The notes under the pieces are model-generated. The model had not been told where the DNA came from. It ran no database searches and was given only the letters and a program-made list of their open reading frames with translations. A stretch of 64,000 nucleotides of DNA from Pseudozyma flocculosa PF-1 (taxonomy: Eukaryota > Basidiomycota > Ustilaginomycetes > Ustilaginales > Ustilaginaceae). The translations under genes and the position numbers were made by a program. Where the stretch lies: contig NW_006920877.1 of the NCBI RefSeq assembly GCF_000417875.1, positions 4,817-68,816 of the forward strand, given 5' to 3'. Positions 53,894-64,000 of the stretch are shown piece after piece. Within the stretch, counting starts at the first letter, position 1; each line of letters opens with the position of its first letter.

Positions 53894-56800
53894 GCTGCCG
53901 TCGGTTGGGGCTGGTTCTGCCTCGAGGAGGTGCGAAGCTGCCGGTTGATTGAGGGATGTAAGGTGGTGGTCTGTGCCCCGGATCCGCGTGCGTTTCGAGC
54001 TAGGGACAGGTCTTGGTGGACGGCTCCAAGTGTGACGGAAACGCAGATCGACAGATGAAGGAGGAGGCGAGTGCGTTTGTCGGCAGGCAGCGAGATGGCC
54101 AAGGAGGAGGATGTTGAGGAGCAAGAGGAAGATCCGAGGCCAGCGACAGGACCGCCCACAAGGCACGGGCTCGGCAGGCCACGCTCGGAGCCCTCGTCCG
54201 CCTGCCCGGCCCCTCTTTGGAAAAAATGGCCAGGCCAGCCCGGGACCCTGTCGGACCCGAGCAGCGACCGAGGCCCCTGGCCGGCCGGCCAGCCAGCCCC
54301 TTTGTTGCCGTGAGCCACCACCCTTGTTTGGCACCGAGCCTCTCTGCCGTCGACTACCAACCCACCCTCCCATCGCTTCCCAGCCAGAATACTGCAGACG
54401 GGACCCCTCTTTCCCTCTCATCTGCCCTGGGGGATACAGCATGAGTATGGCCAGTCCTGGTTCGACGGAACGATGGCACCGAGATCCTGGGCACCGCCCC
54501 ACGCCCGTCTGCCTTTCAGGCGGGCTTCCGCGGTACGGGCAGCCGCACACGTACGCTCGTCCTCTCGACCATGTGCGGCTCCCCACCACATGGCGCGAGG
54601 TCCGGCACCTTGTCTGAAAGGTCGGGCAGGTAGGCAGCCCGGCTCGCCGTCCGCCGCTTCATTTGCGAGCACAATGGCCGCTGCTGGCCTCCTGTGCAGG
54701 TGATCTCAGGATCGCGACGCGAGGATCCGTGCCTGCCTGCCTGCCTGCCTGTTCATGAGGCTCGGGTTGCAAAGGGAGCTCAGCCAGAAATCTCGCGCCC
54801 TTTCTTCTCGAATTGCTTGTTTGTAGCCCCCATCACCATGGAGCCTTGTTACCCGGACAGCCAACCCGATGGCATTGTCCGCATAGCCCTTTGGCTCTGC
54901 CCCCCATTCGGCACGGGCTCGGTCCAGACGGACGTCGAGCCATCCCAGAGGCAGGCCCCGTGCGTGCGTGCGTGCTTTAGCGGCATCGGGGGCAGCCAAG
55001 CAGCTCGCCTCTCGCCCCTCTTAATCCGCCTGATCACAATCATTGGGGACGCCCTGTCCTTCCTCGCACCATGCTGCTGGTCCGGTACCGGTCCACGCTA
55101 CTACTCGGACTAACGCCAGCATCTCATCATCTCGCCACCCAAACCGCTGACAGTCAAACGGCCTAGCGCGCTCGACGCAGCGCTACGCAGTCGATCCAGC
55201 CTGTCACACACTGCGGCTGCGAACGAGCCGCGGGGTTCGGGCGGCTGGCAGCCTACCCCGGCCGGCGGGTGGGCTCAGAAGGCAGACCCGGGGTGCTAGA
55301 CGAAGGGGCTCACAGAAATTGGCCAGCAGAGGGGGGGCGCACGCGTCGCCACGGTCGACGGTGGCCGAACCCGGTCCTTGGAACCGCCCGTCGGCTCCTG
55401 GGAGCCGTTGCCTAAGATCGCCGCCGATAGTCGTTTCGCCTTTGCGAGCCTTTGATGGGCGTCCACCGCCGCACGCCTCACTGACGGTTCCACCAGCAAC
55501 GCCCGCAAGTCTCACGGTCCCGAGCCGCGCCCGTCTCATCACGCCGAGCCAGCCAGCCCGCCCGCGTTGCCAGGACTGCAGGAAGTGCCCGCCGCTGACG
55601 GAGCGCCGACGACAGACCAATGGCCCTCTCCCGTACAGAGGAAAAACGTGTGCTCGTGGTCTTCCAGCTGTGGCGTCGGGATGCAACCGGGCAGGCGGTC
55701 AGGCGGGCAGCCGGATAAGCAATGGCTGCAACAGGTTGCAAGCCGCACCGGCGACGGCGATGACGACGACGTACACATACATACAACGGCACGCCCTGCT
55801 GTACGGCTTGGCGTTACAGTAGTTGAAGCCGCTACGCCTCGATGGCAGCTTCGCGCGTCACCTATGACTTGTTGCGCCGTGAAGCGCTGCAAAGGGCAGG
55901 CGGGTCGAGCAGCGATATCGAGGCTAAGCAAGGTTCGGCCAGACAGCCAATAATAATAAGTATGTGCGGCTCTATCTGCGGCTCTTACAGCCGGTCGATC
56001 GACTTCATTACGGATACTGCCAGCTTCTTTGCACTGGGATCCCGCCGAGCCTGTGCTTCCCCCACTCTGAATCCTCCCGCCTCCCCGCAGCGAGCAGGCA
56101 GGCAGGCAAGCAAGCCAGCCAGCCACCACGCTGCAGCGCATGGACACGTACGCTCGGTCTGCAGTCGTTGCACCTCCGATCCGACTTCATTTGGCGACGC
56201 CAGGCGCGCGCGCCCAGAAGGTAGGGAGGTAGGGCTCGTCGGCGGCATCCAGCTGGCTGACGGTAGGGCTGCAAAAACAGCATCATCAGGCGTCGCCCAC
56301 GCTGACGGGTCGACGCTGCGCCGTACGACGCACGCACGCTGCACCTGCGGATGCACGTCGAGGACGCCGCTGCGGCACACACGCTTCGAGGGCATCCATG
56401 GGCAGGCGTGCGAATAGCGCACATGCCGCTGGGTGGCGGCTTTGAGGCTGCGGCCAGCTCCATCGACTGACACGACGGGCGGTCTGCACCGTCCTTCGAG
56501 GGCGGGTGCGGCGCGGCTGGCCCGCCATTGTGTTGCGGCGAACGGCAACTCGTCGCGCCCGCCAACCCACCTTACTCTTTCTTACCTGCCTGCTTGTGCT
56601 CCCGCATGCAGCCGGGAAGCCACCTTCCTCGACTGCAAGCAAGCGCAGTCGCAGTCGCAGTCGCAGTCGCAGACGTTGCTTCCCCAACCATCGCGGGCGG
56701 GCGGGCACCATCGCGGCGCGCATGGTCCTACTCTCCTGGCCGACGTGCCCCTCCTCGCCCTAGCCTTCTTTGTCCTCCCCGCCCGGAAAACTACGACGTA

Positions 56801-57686
56801 CGACGTACCAAGGCGGGCAAGCGTACGTGCATGCTGCCCTTTTAGCCTCTCTGTGCATGCAAAAGCTTCAGCACGGTATCATGGATCCAAGACGATCCAA
56901 GCAATAAGGCTCAGAGGGTATCGCTGCCCGCCGAGCCCAACCCTCTTTCCGTGCGCCTCCCCCTACCTTGACGCGGGACAGGCACGATGCCCGCACGAAT
57001 GGGCCAGAGACATCCTTCGTGCGTGCCCGGAAGGACAGGGATAGACAGGCAGATGGACAGAGAGAGGATCAGGGGCCGGAAATGCTCCGGTGGCCCACAA
57101 TCAACCTTGGCCCACCGCCCGGGCATGCGGGTGGGAGGCTTTGCCGCGGTGGATAGGGCGAGAGCAAACGTACGGTTGACTTCTCATTTCGCAACGCAGC
57201 CCGGCCCAGCCTAAGCCAGCCCAGCCCCTACCCAGCCTGGCCCGGCCCAGCCCAGCCCGGCCCGGCCCAGCCAAGCTAAGCGCAGCCCAACCTTGACCAG
57301 CCCACGCTGTTCGGGTCACCACGACGTGCCGCCTCAGAGGACGGCCAGAGGGCAAAGAGGGGGCGGCCGGCCGACAGACCACACGGTCACACATATAAGT
57401 CGAGGCGGATGATGCTGCTGACTTGACGAAGGAGGTCATGCCTCTCCCCCTCTGCATACCTATAACTACCCACCCACGCCGTAGCTGAGCAAGTGACGAG
57501 GTCATCCCAGTGTGCCATCCCCTCCCCTCCGGTGATCTTGCGTCAGCCGACTCTCGATTGCCAAGGCTTCCTGCATCAGCACCAGCACCTCGCCTCGAGA
57601 CGGACCTCACTTCACTTCACAGCCTCACCCTCGCCCGCTCTCGCCACTGATCCCTCTGCGACGGTCACGACGGCTCGCCATCGGCC
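53894..57686. promoter_or_regulatory. 3.8-kb divergent intergenic region upstream of the bZIP gene
   Basis: No frame here resembles a protein. It contains a CAGTCG hexamer array (56646-56671), CCTG/CTGC units near 54733, GTACGACGTAC near 56797, a GCCCAGCC/GCCCGGCC-rich block at 57190-57290, and CATATAAG and CTATAACTA elements near 57392 and 57461 that could be core promoter sites of the bZIP gene. Such long upstream regions are common for fungal regulatory genes. An unrecognised non-coding RNA cannot be excluded. Confidence 0.45.
56646..56671. repeat. CAGTCG hexanucleotide microsatellite
   Basis: Four CAGTCG units lie in the gap upstream of the bZIP gene. Confidence 0.85.
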
Positions 57687-59246
57687 ATGTCATCGAAGAG
57701 GATCTCATCCGGACGCCTCGCCGGCCTCGATGCCGACGCCATCACCGAGCGTCGGCGTCACCAGAACAAGCTCGCCCAGCGCCGGCTCCGAGCCAAGCGC
57801 AAGCTCCTCATGCAGCAGGCCCAGGCCGCCCGGGTGGCTGCCATGGCCGCCGCCTTCCGGTGCGAGGGCGGCCGCGGCTGGCACCTCGACCCTATGGCCG
57901 CGCCCCACGTCGTCCAGACCCAGCACCACCATCCCTGGCAGCGACAGTCGTGGTCCGGCCCCATCCTCCAGAACGGCTTGGTCGAGGGCGGCCACGACTG
58001 GATGCCCTCTGGCCCCACCAGCCTCAGCTTCGACGCCAGCGCTGGGCTGCAGGGCTTCCAGCCTCCCTACCTCGACCATCGCAACAGCTATGCATCGTCG
58101 TCCGCCTCTTCGCTTGCGGCATCGCACCCGGATCACGCCTCGACTGGGGTCCAGGGGGTCTACACGACGCCTCACGATGTGTTGGCCTCGCCACCGCCTC
58201 CAGAGTGGGCGGCGTCCGCGCCAGCAGCGCACCACATGCAGGGCACGGCGGCTTTTCATCGCCAGGCATCGCTGAGCGGCCCTCCCTTCAACCCGCACAT
58301 GCCAAGACCGGCAGGCCAATGCCACCCGCAGGCAGGCGCGGTTCCGTCGCAACCGCTGTCGCCGTGGTCGTTGCCCCTTGAGCAGTCGCGGACCGCGCTC
58401 TCGCAGGGCGGCAGCGACGAGCCCAACAAGCCAGTCGACCTCTGCGCGCCGGCCTTTGCCTTTCCGCCGCGCGATTCCCTCGCCCCTCGCCAAGCCTCGC
58501 GTGGAATGCCGTCAGACTGCGCCGTAGCCGATGCGCGAGACGCCCGCGCTAGGGACGCAGACTACTGCGCTCAGACCTTTCCGACGCTGCTCAACCATTC
58601 CGCCCATCGACCGCCCCAACCTCACCCACGCCTGGACCAGCAGCGGCACGAGGAGGAGCAGCAGCAACAGCAGCAGCAGCACAGCCTCTCACACCTTGAG
58701 CATCACCAGCACCAGCACCATTACCAGCAACACCAGCTGCAGGGGCAACAGCAGCACCGCCAGCAGCAGCAGCAAGTGCAGGGTCACGTCGACTCGCTGG
58801 TGACGCCGCCGTTGGATCCGAGCTCGACCTTTTCGTCTCCGCCCCAGGCCGTGCCCGCCTTTGAGCTTCAGGATCCACTCAAGTCGGACAGCCTCTCGAA
58901 CTTCCCCCTGAGCCAGGGCTGGTGCGGCTTCCAGGCGCCCATGGCCAGCCCGCTGCCGCTGCCACCGGCCCGACGCGCCTCGGACCTGGCCTACCACCGG
59001 CCGATCCAGATGCAGTCCAGGCTCGAGGCCCAGTACGCGATCAACGTCCTGCCCGCCGGCTCGATGGGAGGCGCGCCGTCGAGCCAGAGCGAGTTGGTCA
59101 GCCAGCCCGTGGCTCCCGCCAGCCACTCGCTCGAGATGGCCTGGTCGGGCCTCGAAGCGACCACCGTCAAGGCCCCGGGCGGAGAGCACGGCGCGTTGCT
59201 CGGCGAAGGCCTCGGACTGATCCCCGGTCCGCACGGTTCCGCCTAG
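57687..59246 (+). CDS. bZIP-type transcription factor with His/Gln-rich region
   Basis: The single exon encodes 519 residues. A fungal bZIP basic region lies at residues 21-39 (ERRRHQNKLAQRRLRAKRK), with the invariant Asn27 and Arg35 eight residues later, similar to Yap-like and secondary-metabolism bZIPs. The following zipper is weak (LLMQQAQAARVAAMAAAF), with Ala and Met in place of the regular Leu heptad, so dimerisation may be unusual. The remainder is disordered, with Pro/Ser-rich segments and a His/Gln-rich stretch near residues 325-372 typical of activation regions. Target genes are unknown. The unusually long upstream region (3.8 kb) and two TATA-like sites suggest complex control. 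Confidence 0.82.
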   Translation: MSSKRISSGRLAGLDADAITERRRHQNKLAQRRLRAKRKLLMQQAQAARVAAMAAAFRCEGGRGWHLDPMAAPHVVQTQHHHPWQRQSWSGPILQNGLVEGGHDWMPSGPTSLSFDASAGLQGFQPPYLDHRNSYASSSASSLAASHPDHASTGVQGVYTTPHDVLASPPPPEWAASAPAAHHMQGTAAFHRQASLSGPPFNPHMPRPAGQCHPQAGAVPSQPLSPWSLPLEQSRTALSQGGSDEPNKPVDLCAPAFAFPPRDSLAPRQASRGMPSDCAVADARDARARDADYCAQTFPTLLNHSAHRPPQPHPRLDQQRHEEEQQQQQQQHSLSHLEHHQHQHHYQQHQLQGQQQHRQQQQQVQGHVDSLVTPPLDPSSTFSSPPQAVPAFELQDPLKSDSLSNFPLSQGWCGFQAPMASPLPLPPARRASDLAYHRPIQMQSRLEAQYAINVLPAGSMGGAPSSQSELVSQPVAPASHSLEMAWSGLEATTVKAPGGEHGALLGEGLGLIPGPHGSA

Positions 59247-59596
59247 AAGGCCAGCACCACCTCGACCGTCTCATCTGCTCCGTATCTCTCCATCCTGTCC
59301 TTGCCCCTCGGTTGCCACGCCTCGCCATCCTCGACCTTGATCTCGATGTCGACTTCAACCTCGACCACTTCCTCGCCTCGATACAGGACGAGCAGGCTCA
59401 TACGTCTATCATCGAAGCGTCAACCATCGCCCATCGCCCATCGCCCGTCTGGTCTCCTCCTACCTCTCTTCCCGTCGCCTCACGCCCTCTCTGGCCAACT
59501 GTTGTACTCTCACACCGCCCCACCGTCCGTCAGCTGCCCCCCATGGACCATCTATGTAGACGTCTCGCCCCCGCATCCAGGCATACACTAGATCCC

Positions 59597-59664
59597 ACCG
59601 CACCGCACCGCACCGCATCATATCGCACCGCATCGTATCGCACCGCATCGTATCGCATCTCGCC
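59597..59664. repeat. Compound CACCG / CATCGTATCG repeat
   Basis: CGCAC pentamers are followed by about three copies of a 15-bp unit built from CGCATCGTATCGCAC. Confidence 0.75.
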
Positions 59665-59909
59665 GTCTGCGTCCCTCTAATACCGTACCACCAGGCTCCG
59701 CTAATCGACCTTGTGTCACTCGTCTTCGATGTGCAGCACGTGCTCGGCCGATCGGGAGCGTGCTCGATCGATGTATCGGGACTGGCAGGAGAATAGAGTG
59801 AGGATGGAGGCAATAAGGACGGTGGTGGTGGTGGCGAGGCAGGTCGAGAGCGAGTCGCCCACGTCAGTCTACCTGGACGCGCGTGCACGAGGGGCTGGTG
59901 GTGGGGACG

Positions 59910-59932
59910 CCTGGCCTGGCCTGGCCTGGCCT
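59910..59932. repeat. CTGGC pentamer array (CCTGGCCTGGCC)
   Basis: Four to five CCTGG/CTGGC units form the longest copy of the GGCCAGGCC-type motif seen across the window's intergenic regions. Confidence 0.85.
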
Positions 59933-60120
59933 GAGGCGTTGCGTGTGTATGTTTTGAAAGCGGGCCCTCGCTTGCCAGGCCCCGTGTGTTGATCTTTTTG
60001 CAATTTCCTGCGGGCTGAGGGCGGAGGCCTCGAAAGCGGGCGCCGGCTGGCGAGGGCGCGGGCGCGGGCGCTGCCAGGCTGCTGCTGGCTTGTTTGCATG
60101 CGCCACGTACGGCTCGGGCC

Positions 60121-60172
60121 AGGCAGGCAGGCGGGCGGGCAGGCAGGCAGGGTAGGCAGGCAGGCAGGCAGC
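60121..60172. repeat. GGCA tetranucleotide repeat block
   Basis: Interrupted GGCA/GGCG tetramers lie upstream of the nudE gene. Confidence 0.8.
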
Positions 60173-60625
60173 TGCAAGCAGGTCGACCCACGGACCGGGC
60201 GCACGCCTGCGTTCCTCGTGGGCATCCTTCTCTCCACCACCTCGTTCCACCAGGCATACCGCAACACGACACGCCACGAAGCCGGCGTGGCCCCTCCGTC
60301 AAGAGAGAGCGAGAGAGACTCCACTCCACCCACCCGCTCGCCATCGCTGCGCCTGCAAGCAACCTACTCCGAATCGCCGTGTCGCATCCGTCCATCGGAT
60401 TTTCGCGACTGTAACCGCACCTGCCCAAGCACCTCCTTGGATTGCGGGACCGGCGAGCCGTACCTGCACTGCACGACTCCTCACTCCTCTACGACCTGCC
60501 TAACGACCACGACAGCAAACGCGATCACGACCACGACTACGGCCACGACCGACCCAGCAAGCAAGCGAACATCACAGCCACCACAGCCAATCTAGCCACA
60601 CCCGCAACGAGCCGCCGCCGCCACC

Positions 60626-62910
60626 ATGTCAGACGACGAAGCAACACCGTAAGTCGCCGCCTTCCATCGCTCTGCGCCTCTCCTCGCCTCTCCTCGCCTC
60701 GCCTAGCCCCGCTGCGCTCCCACGAAAGCTGACCATTTGCAACCTCGTCCGCTACGGCGCGCAGGCACTTTGACACTCCGGAGCAGGAGATCAAGCACTG
60801 GAAGTCCAAGGTGGCCGACATGCAGGATGCCCTCCGCGAGGCCCAGAGCTCCCTCACCGACTTCATGGAGTCAAGCAAAGACCTCGAGGCCGAGATGGAA
60901 AAGGAAATCTCGGCGTCCAGCAAGACCATCAGCGGTCTACAGCGCGCAAACGAGTCGCTGAAGGACAGCGTCGAAGATTGGAAGGTGAGAACCGGCGGAG
61001 GCGACCCCGGCCGATACGACACCGCGAGCTCGAGCTAGGCACATCGCTGATCCTCGACGCCCGCAAGCGATCCTCGCTCCCTCTGACCCCGGACCCCGCC
61101 AGCTCAAGTACCAAAAGTCGCTGGCAGAGCACAGCAGCATGATGAACAGCGTCACCCGCGAGCTCAACACGCTGCGCGAGTCGCACAACCTGTACAAGGC
61201 CAAGCTGCGCGACATGGAGATGGACAACGACGAGCTCGAGAATGCCGAGAGGTGAGTCGGACGAGGCCAGGCCAGGGAGTCGTCGTCTTTCACCGTGCGC
61301 TCGTGCGACGTCACGACTGACTTGCCATGGCTGCACCCGCGTACGTCCGCCTATCCTCCCGGCCGCACTTGCTCCTGATCGCAGGATGATTGCTTCGTCG
61401 CTCGCCGACATGGAGAGCCGCTACAACAAGACAATCGAGCGGACGGCCCTGCTAGAGGAGGAGCTGGTGCAGAAGTCGGCGCTGCAGGACGAGAACCAGC
61501 GACTCAAGGACGAGCTGAGAGGTGAGCAGCAGGACGCCGTGCTCGCCCGTCCAGGTAGGCCAGCAAGCTGGACCTCTGCTGACCCCGCTCCGATGACTCC
61601 GTTTGCTTGATTGAACCCTCACAGACCTCGCCGAGGAGGTGGCCGTCCTCCGCGACTACTCGACGCGCAGCCGGGCCACTTCCAGGACCGACACGATCCC
61701 CGAGGACGCCAACGTCCGGCACTCGGCAGACGAGGCAGCCTCGTCCGAGGCTGGGCCCTCTTCGCTGCGGAGGCGCGAGAGGCCAGTCTCGTACACGGCC
61801 GACCGCCCGTCGTCTCGCCAGGCCCTGGCGTCGCCCACCGTGGGGCGAACCAACTTCTCCCAGCGCGTCGCTGGCATCCAGGCCCACGCCCGCCGAGGCA
61901 GCCGGGATGTCCGCGACCTGGTGGCCACGCCGACGATGGGCGAGAGCCCAGACAGCATCGTGCGGTCCAAGTCGACGCGCGCGATCCCGTCCATGGGCCG
62001 CGATGGCGCCGCCACGGGCTCGCCCGTCGGACGCAGCTCGCTGCGCGACACGGTCCGCGGCCTTCCACGGACGCCGACGACGGCCGGCGGATCCAGGACG
62101 TCTGGCGTCAACTCGATGGTCATGATGCAGACGATGGTGGCCAAGATGAAGACGCTCGAGGGTCGGATCATCAGCGCGCGCAACCTGTCTTCGGTGTCGG
62201 CCGTCGAGAGCTCGATTCCGCGGCCCAGCTCGAGGATGGGCTCAGTGGGTCCGGGCGGCGGCGGCGGCGGTGGCGGAGCCGGCTACGCCTCGCCCACGCT
62301 GTCGCAGAGCGCGCGGCGGACCGGCCCGCGGCCCAGCCTGGAGAACAAGACCAGCATCGCCAGCTCGATCCCGCTGCCGACGAGCGGGCTGTCGCGCTCC
62401 ACGACGCGGCGACCGAGCTCGAGGATGAGCGACCGGGGCACGCCACCGATGCCCAACGTAGGACTGCCGCGGTCGGCGACGCCGAGCTCGCAGCTCTCGA
62501 CGCCGTACCCGGGCAGCAGCCGCGGGCCGTCGCCGCTCGAGTTCATGGACCACGACCCAGCGGCGTTGCTGCCGCAGAATGCGCGGCTGGGCACGGTGGC
62601 CATCGCGCGGCGACGCAGCAGCATCTCGAGCAACGGCCTGCACTCGGGGACGGTGGCAGCGGCGGCAGGCACGCCGGCCAAGGTGCGGGTGGGCTCGGCG
62701 CTGCCGGTGATGGGATCGACGCCGGCGGTGAGGCGAGAGGCGGGAGCCCGGGCATCGTCGACCCACCAGCGGCCGCCGTCTGGCCAGTTTTCGAAAGAGG
62801 TGGGGCCGCCGACGGCGTGGAAGGCGTCGGCGCGGCGGTCGCGCAGCGGCAGCATGGTGGCCAAGGCGACGACGGCAGCGACGACGACGTCGGTGGCGAG
62901 GGAGGTGTGA
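60626..62910 (+). CDS. nudE: NudE/Ndel1-like dynein regulator
   Basis: Exons 60626-60648, 60765-60984, 61103-61251, 61385-61521 and 61625-62910 give 604 residues. The first exon is 23 nt (MSDDEATP). The N-terminal 165 residues form the NudE coiled coil: TPEQEIKHWKSKVADMQDAL, ESSKDLEAEMEKEI, DWKLKYQKSLAEHSSMMNSV and NKTIERTALLEEELVQKSAL. The segments KDLEAEMEKEI and MIASSLADME-LEEELVQK correspond to regions that bind Lis1 and dynein intermediate chain in the family. The C-terminal 430 residues are Ser/Arg/Pro-rich and disordered, with MVMMQTMVAKMKTLEGRI as a conserved-looking short helix. The family assists Lis1 in cytoplasmic dynein control, nuclear migration and hyphal transport. Four introns with standard GT-AG borders all keep the frame. 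Confidence 0.92.
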
Positions 62911-63623
62911 TCGCGGCCCTCTCCTTCCTGTCTCTGCCTGCATCCGTTGCCCATTCTCTGTCTGCTCGACCCGGCGTGTCGGCTGGGGCGCTCGCCTGCC
63001 CCTTTGCTCCGTCGTCGATGCGTCGATCCCTGCCTATTCCTGCACATGCCCTTGCCTGCTTCGGCCACCGGTTGCTGTCAGCTGTTGTACTTGTAGCGCG
63101 CGCCAACAGGGCATAGAAGCTGCTGCCCCCACTTTTGCCCAGCCGCCCGGCCCACCATCACAAGATACAGACTCAAGGAACGATCGGTCTGGCTTGCTTG
63201 AGGCGTGGTGGGCTTGGTGGGCGTCTTGAGCGGTTGCTGGCGGGAGCGGAGGAAGCTCGGGATGCGGGGGGCTGGAGACAAGCGGGCGGCCTCTTCTGAC
63301 TGCCAGCCTGCCGTCCTGCCACGCGGGGTGAAGCACCGATGTCGCCATTTTCAGGCTAGGTTGCTGCCCGGGCCTAAGGCTGGCGGCTGGCTGCACGGGC
63401 CGACTGCCGAGTCAGCGAGAAGAAGTGAAAGAGGCCGGCCGTTCGGGGTTTGGCCGAGGGTACGAGGGCGATGCTTCTTGGCTCGACGCCGCCTCGATCC
63501 AGCTTGAGACTACTGCCCTGGCTCCCACTTCCTTCTCACCACCACCACCTCTGCCACCGCCACCGCCGTCACCCTCCCCACTGCCAGTCGAGTCCGTCAA
63601 TACCTCGCCGCCCGATTGTCACG
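62911..63623. promoter_or_regulatory. Spacer between nudE and the cysteine-synthase-family gene
   Basis: The 0.7-kb spacer holds the nudE 3' region and the promoter of the next gene, with a CCACCACCACC tract near 63540. No gene is seen. Confidence 0.4.
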
Positions 63624-64000
63624 ATGGCATCCTCGCGCACCCTCTCTCGCCAGCTCGGCGGCCTCCTCCGCGGTGCCACTGGCAGCGGCAGCCGCAGCAC
63701 CGGCGGCAGGGCGGCGCGCTTCGTCCCTGCGCGCCAGCAGTCGACGCTGCCCGCCGTCGCCGCGGCGCACCTCAACCCGGTCAACGGCTTCGTCGGCGCC
63801 GTGGGCAACACGCCCCTCATCCGGATCAACACGCTGTGCCAAGAGACGGGCGCCGAAATCTACGGCAAGGCCGAGTTTATGAACCCGGGCGGCAGCGTAA
63901 AGGACCGCGCCGCCCTCTTTGTCGTCAAGGACGCAGAGGAACGCGGCCTCATCCGCCCCGGCGGCACCGTCGTCGAGGGCACCGCCGGAAACACGGGCAT
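63624..64000 (+). CDS. Cysteine-synthase-family PLP enzyme, mitochondrial type (3' end outside window)
   Basis: An open frame from ATG 63624 runs past the window end; 125 full codons are visible. Residues 1-45 form an Arg/Ser/Gly-rich presequence ([20 protein letters not shown]). The enzyme domain begins [15 protein letters not shown]. It contains [18 protein letters not shown], whose Lys is the PLP Schiff-base residue, and ends in [11 protein letters not shown], the substrate-binding loop. The EGTAGNTG form and the leader fit the fungal mitochondrial cysteine-synthase-like group (yeast Mcy1 type), as opposed to classic O-acetylserine sulfhydrylases with TSGNTG. Substrate is therefore uncertain. 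Truncation is by the window only. Confidence 0.88.
   Translation, partial: MASSRTLSRQLGGLLRGATGSGSRSTGGRAARFVPARQQSTLPAVAAAHLNPVNGFVGAVGNTPLIRINTLCQETGAEIYGKAEFMNPGGSVKDRAALFVVKDAEERGLIRPGGTVVEGTAGNTG

Larger units (their letters stand above)
59247..60625. other. Intergenic region between the bZIP and nudE genes
   Basis: It holds a CACCG/CATCGTATCG repeat block (59597-59664), a CTGGCCTGGCC array (59910-59932), a GGCA tetramer block (60121-60172) and a CACGAC/CACGACTACGGC tract near 60510-60550. No gene is supported. Confidence 0.4.

Noticed and set aside
55319..56417. Several 100-190-codon frames upstream of the bZIP gene
   Set aside because: Arg/Ala/Pro/Ser-biased translations overlapping on both strands, no start context, no motifs.
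1..64000. CRISPR arrays, operons, insertion sequences or prophage
   Set aside because: The DNA is eukaryotic nuclear with spliceosomal introns; tandem repeats found are simple microsatellites without spacers, and no transposase motifs were seen.

Overview
The window is nuclear DNA of a filamentous or yeast-like fungus, most likely a GC-rich basidiomycete (Ustilaginomycotina-like). The reasons are very high GC with strong C/G at third codon positions, short spliceosomal introns (about 60-300 bp, donors mostly GTGAGT, GTGCGT or GTACGT), and a set of fungal housekeeping proteins (PPG1, Atg27, Dug2, Rpc34, Gwt1, Rax2, NudE). The species call is inference. Exon borders were worked out by hand from splice sites, reading frame and family motifs.

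Layout: 1-1100 is a lower-GC island with a short minisatellite and an intron-containing tRNA-Gln(CUG). Then follow PPG1 phosphatase (+), a diverged mitochondrial carrier (-), glyoxalase I with a mitochondrial-type leader (+), an unrecognised 454-residue protein (+), Atg27 (-), a fungal ataxin-3 with a pure CAG tract (+), Dug2 (-), RNA polymerase III subunit Rpc34 with a large low-complexity insert (+), mitochondrial ribosomal protein S9 (-), an Mss116-like DEAD-box helicase (+), a Coq9-like protein (+), a short-chain dehydrogenase (+), an inositol polyphosphate 5-phosphatase (-), Gwt1 (+), a coiled-coil HMMR-like protein (+), a CIA30/PIG-P fusion (-), a HIT-family protein (+), a small mitochondrial membrane protein (-), a Rax2-like cortical protein with a C-terminal SH3 domain (+), eIF2B delta with an apparent frameshift (-), a bZIP protein (+), NudE (+), and the 5' part of a cysteine-synthase-family gene cut by the window end (+).

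Genes are single units; many are divergent pairs sharing 0.6-3.8 kb of intergenic DNA. These shared gaps carry low-complexity tetramer repeats and recurring GGCCAGGCC-type motifs. Two themes recur. One is nuclear genes for mitochondrial proteins (carrier, glyoxalase, S9, helicase, Coq9-like, small membrane protein, cysteine synthase). The other is GPI-anchor synthesis: Gwt1 and a PIG-P subunit lie one gene apart. The most unusual items are the in-frame CIA30-PIG-P fusion, the Rax2-SH3 architecture, the Ser/Asp and Lys/Arg/Ser insert in Rpc34, the uninterrupted CAG tract in ataxin-3, and the eIF2B delta frame break at a seven-base homopolymer.
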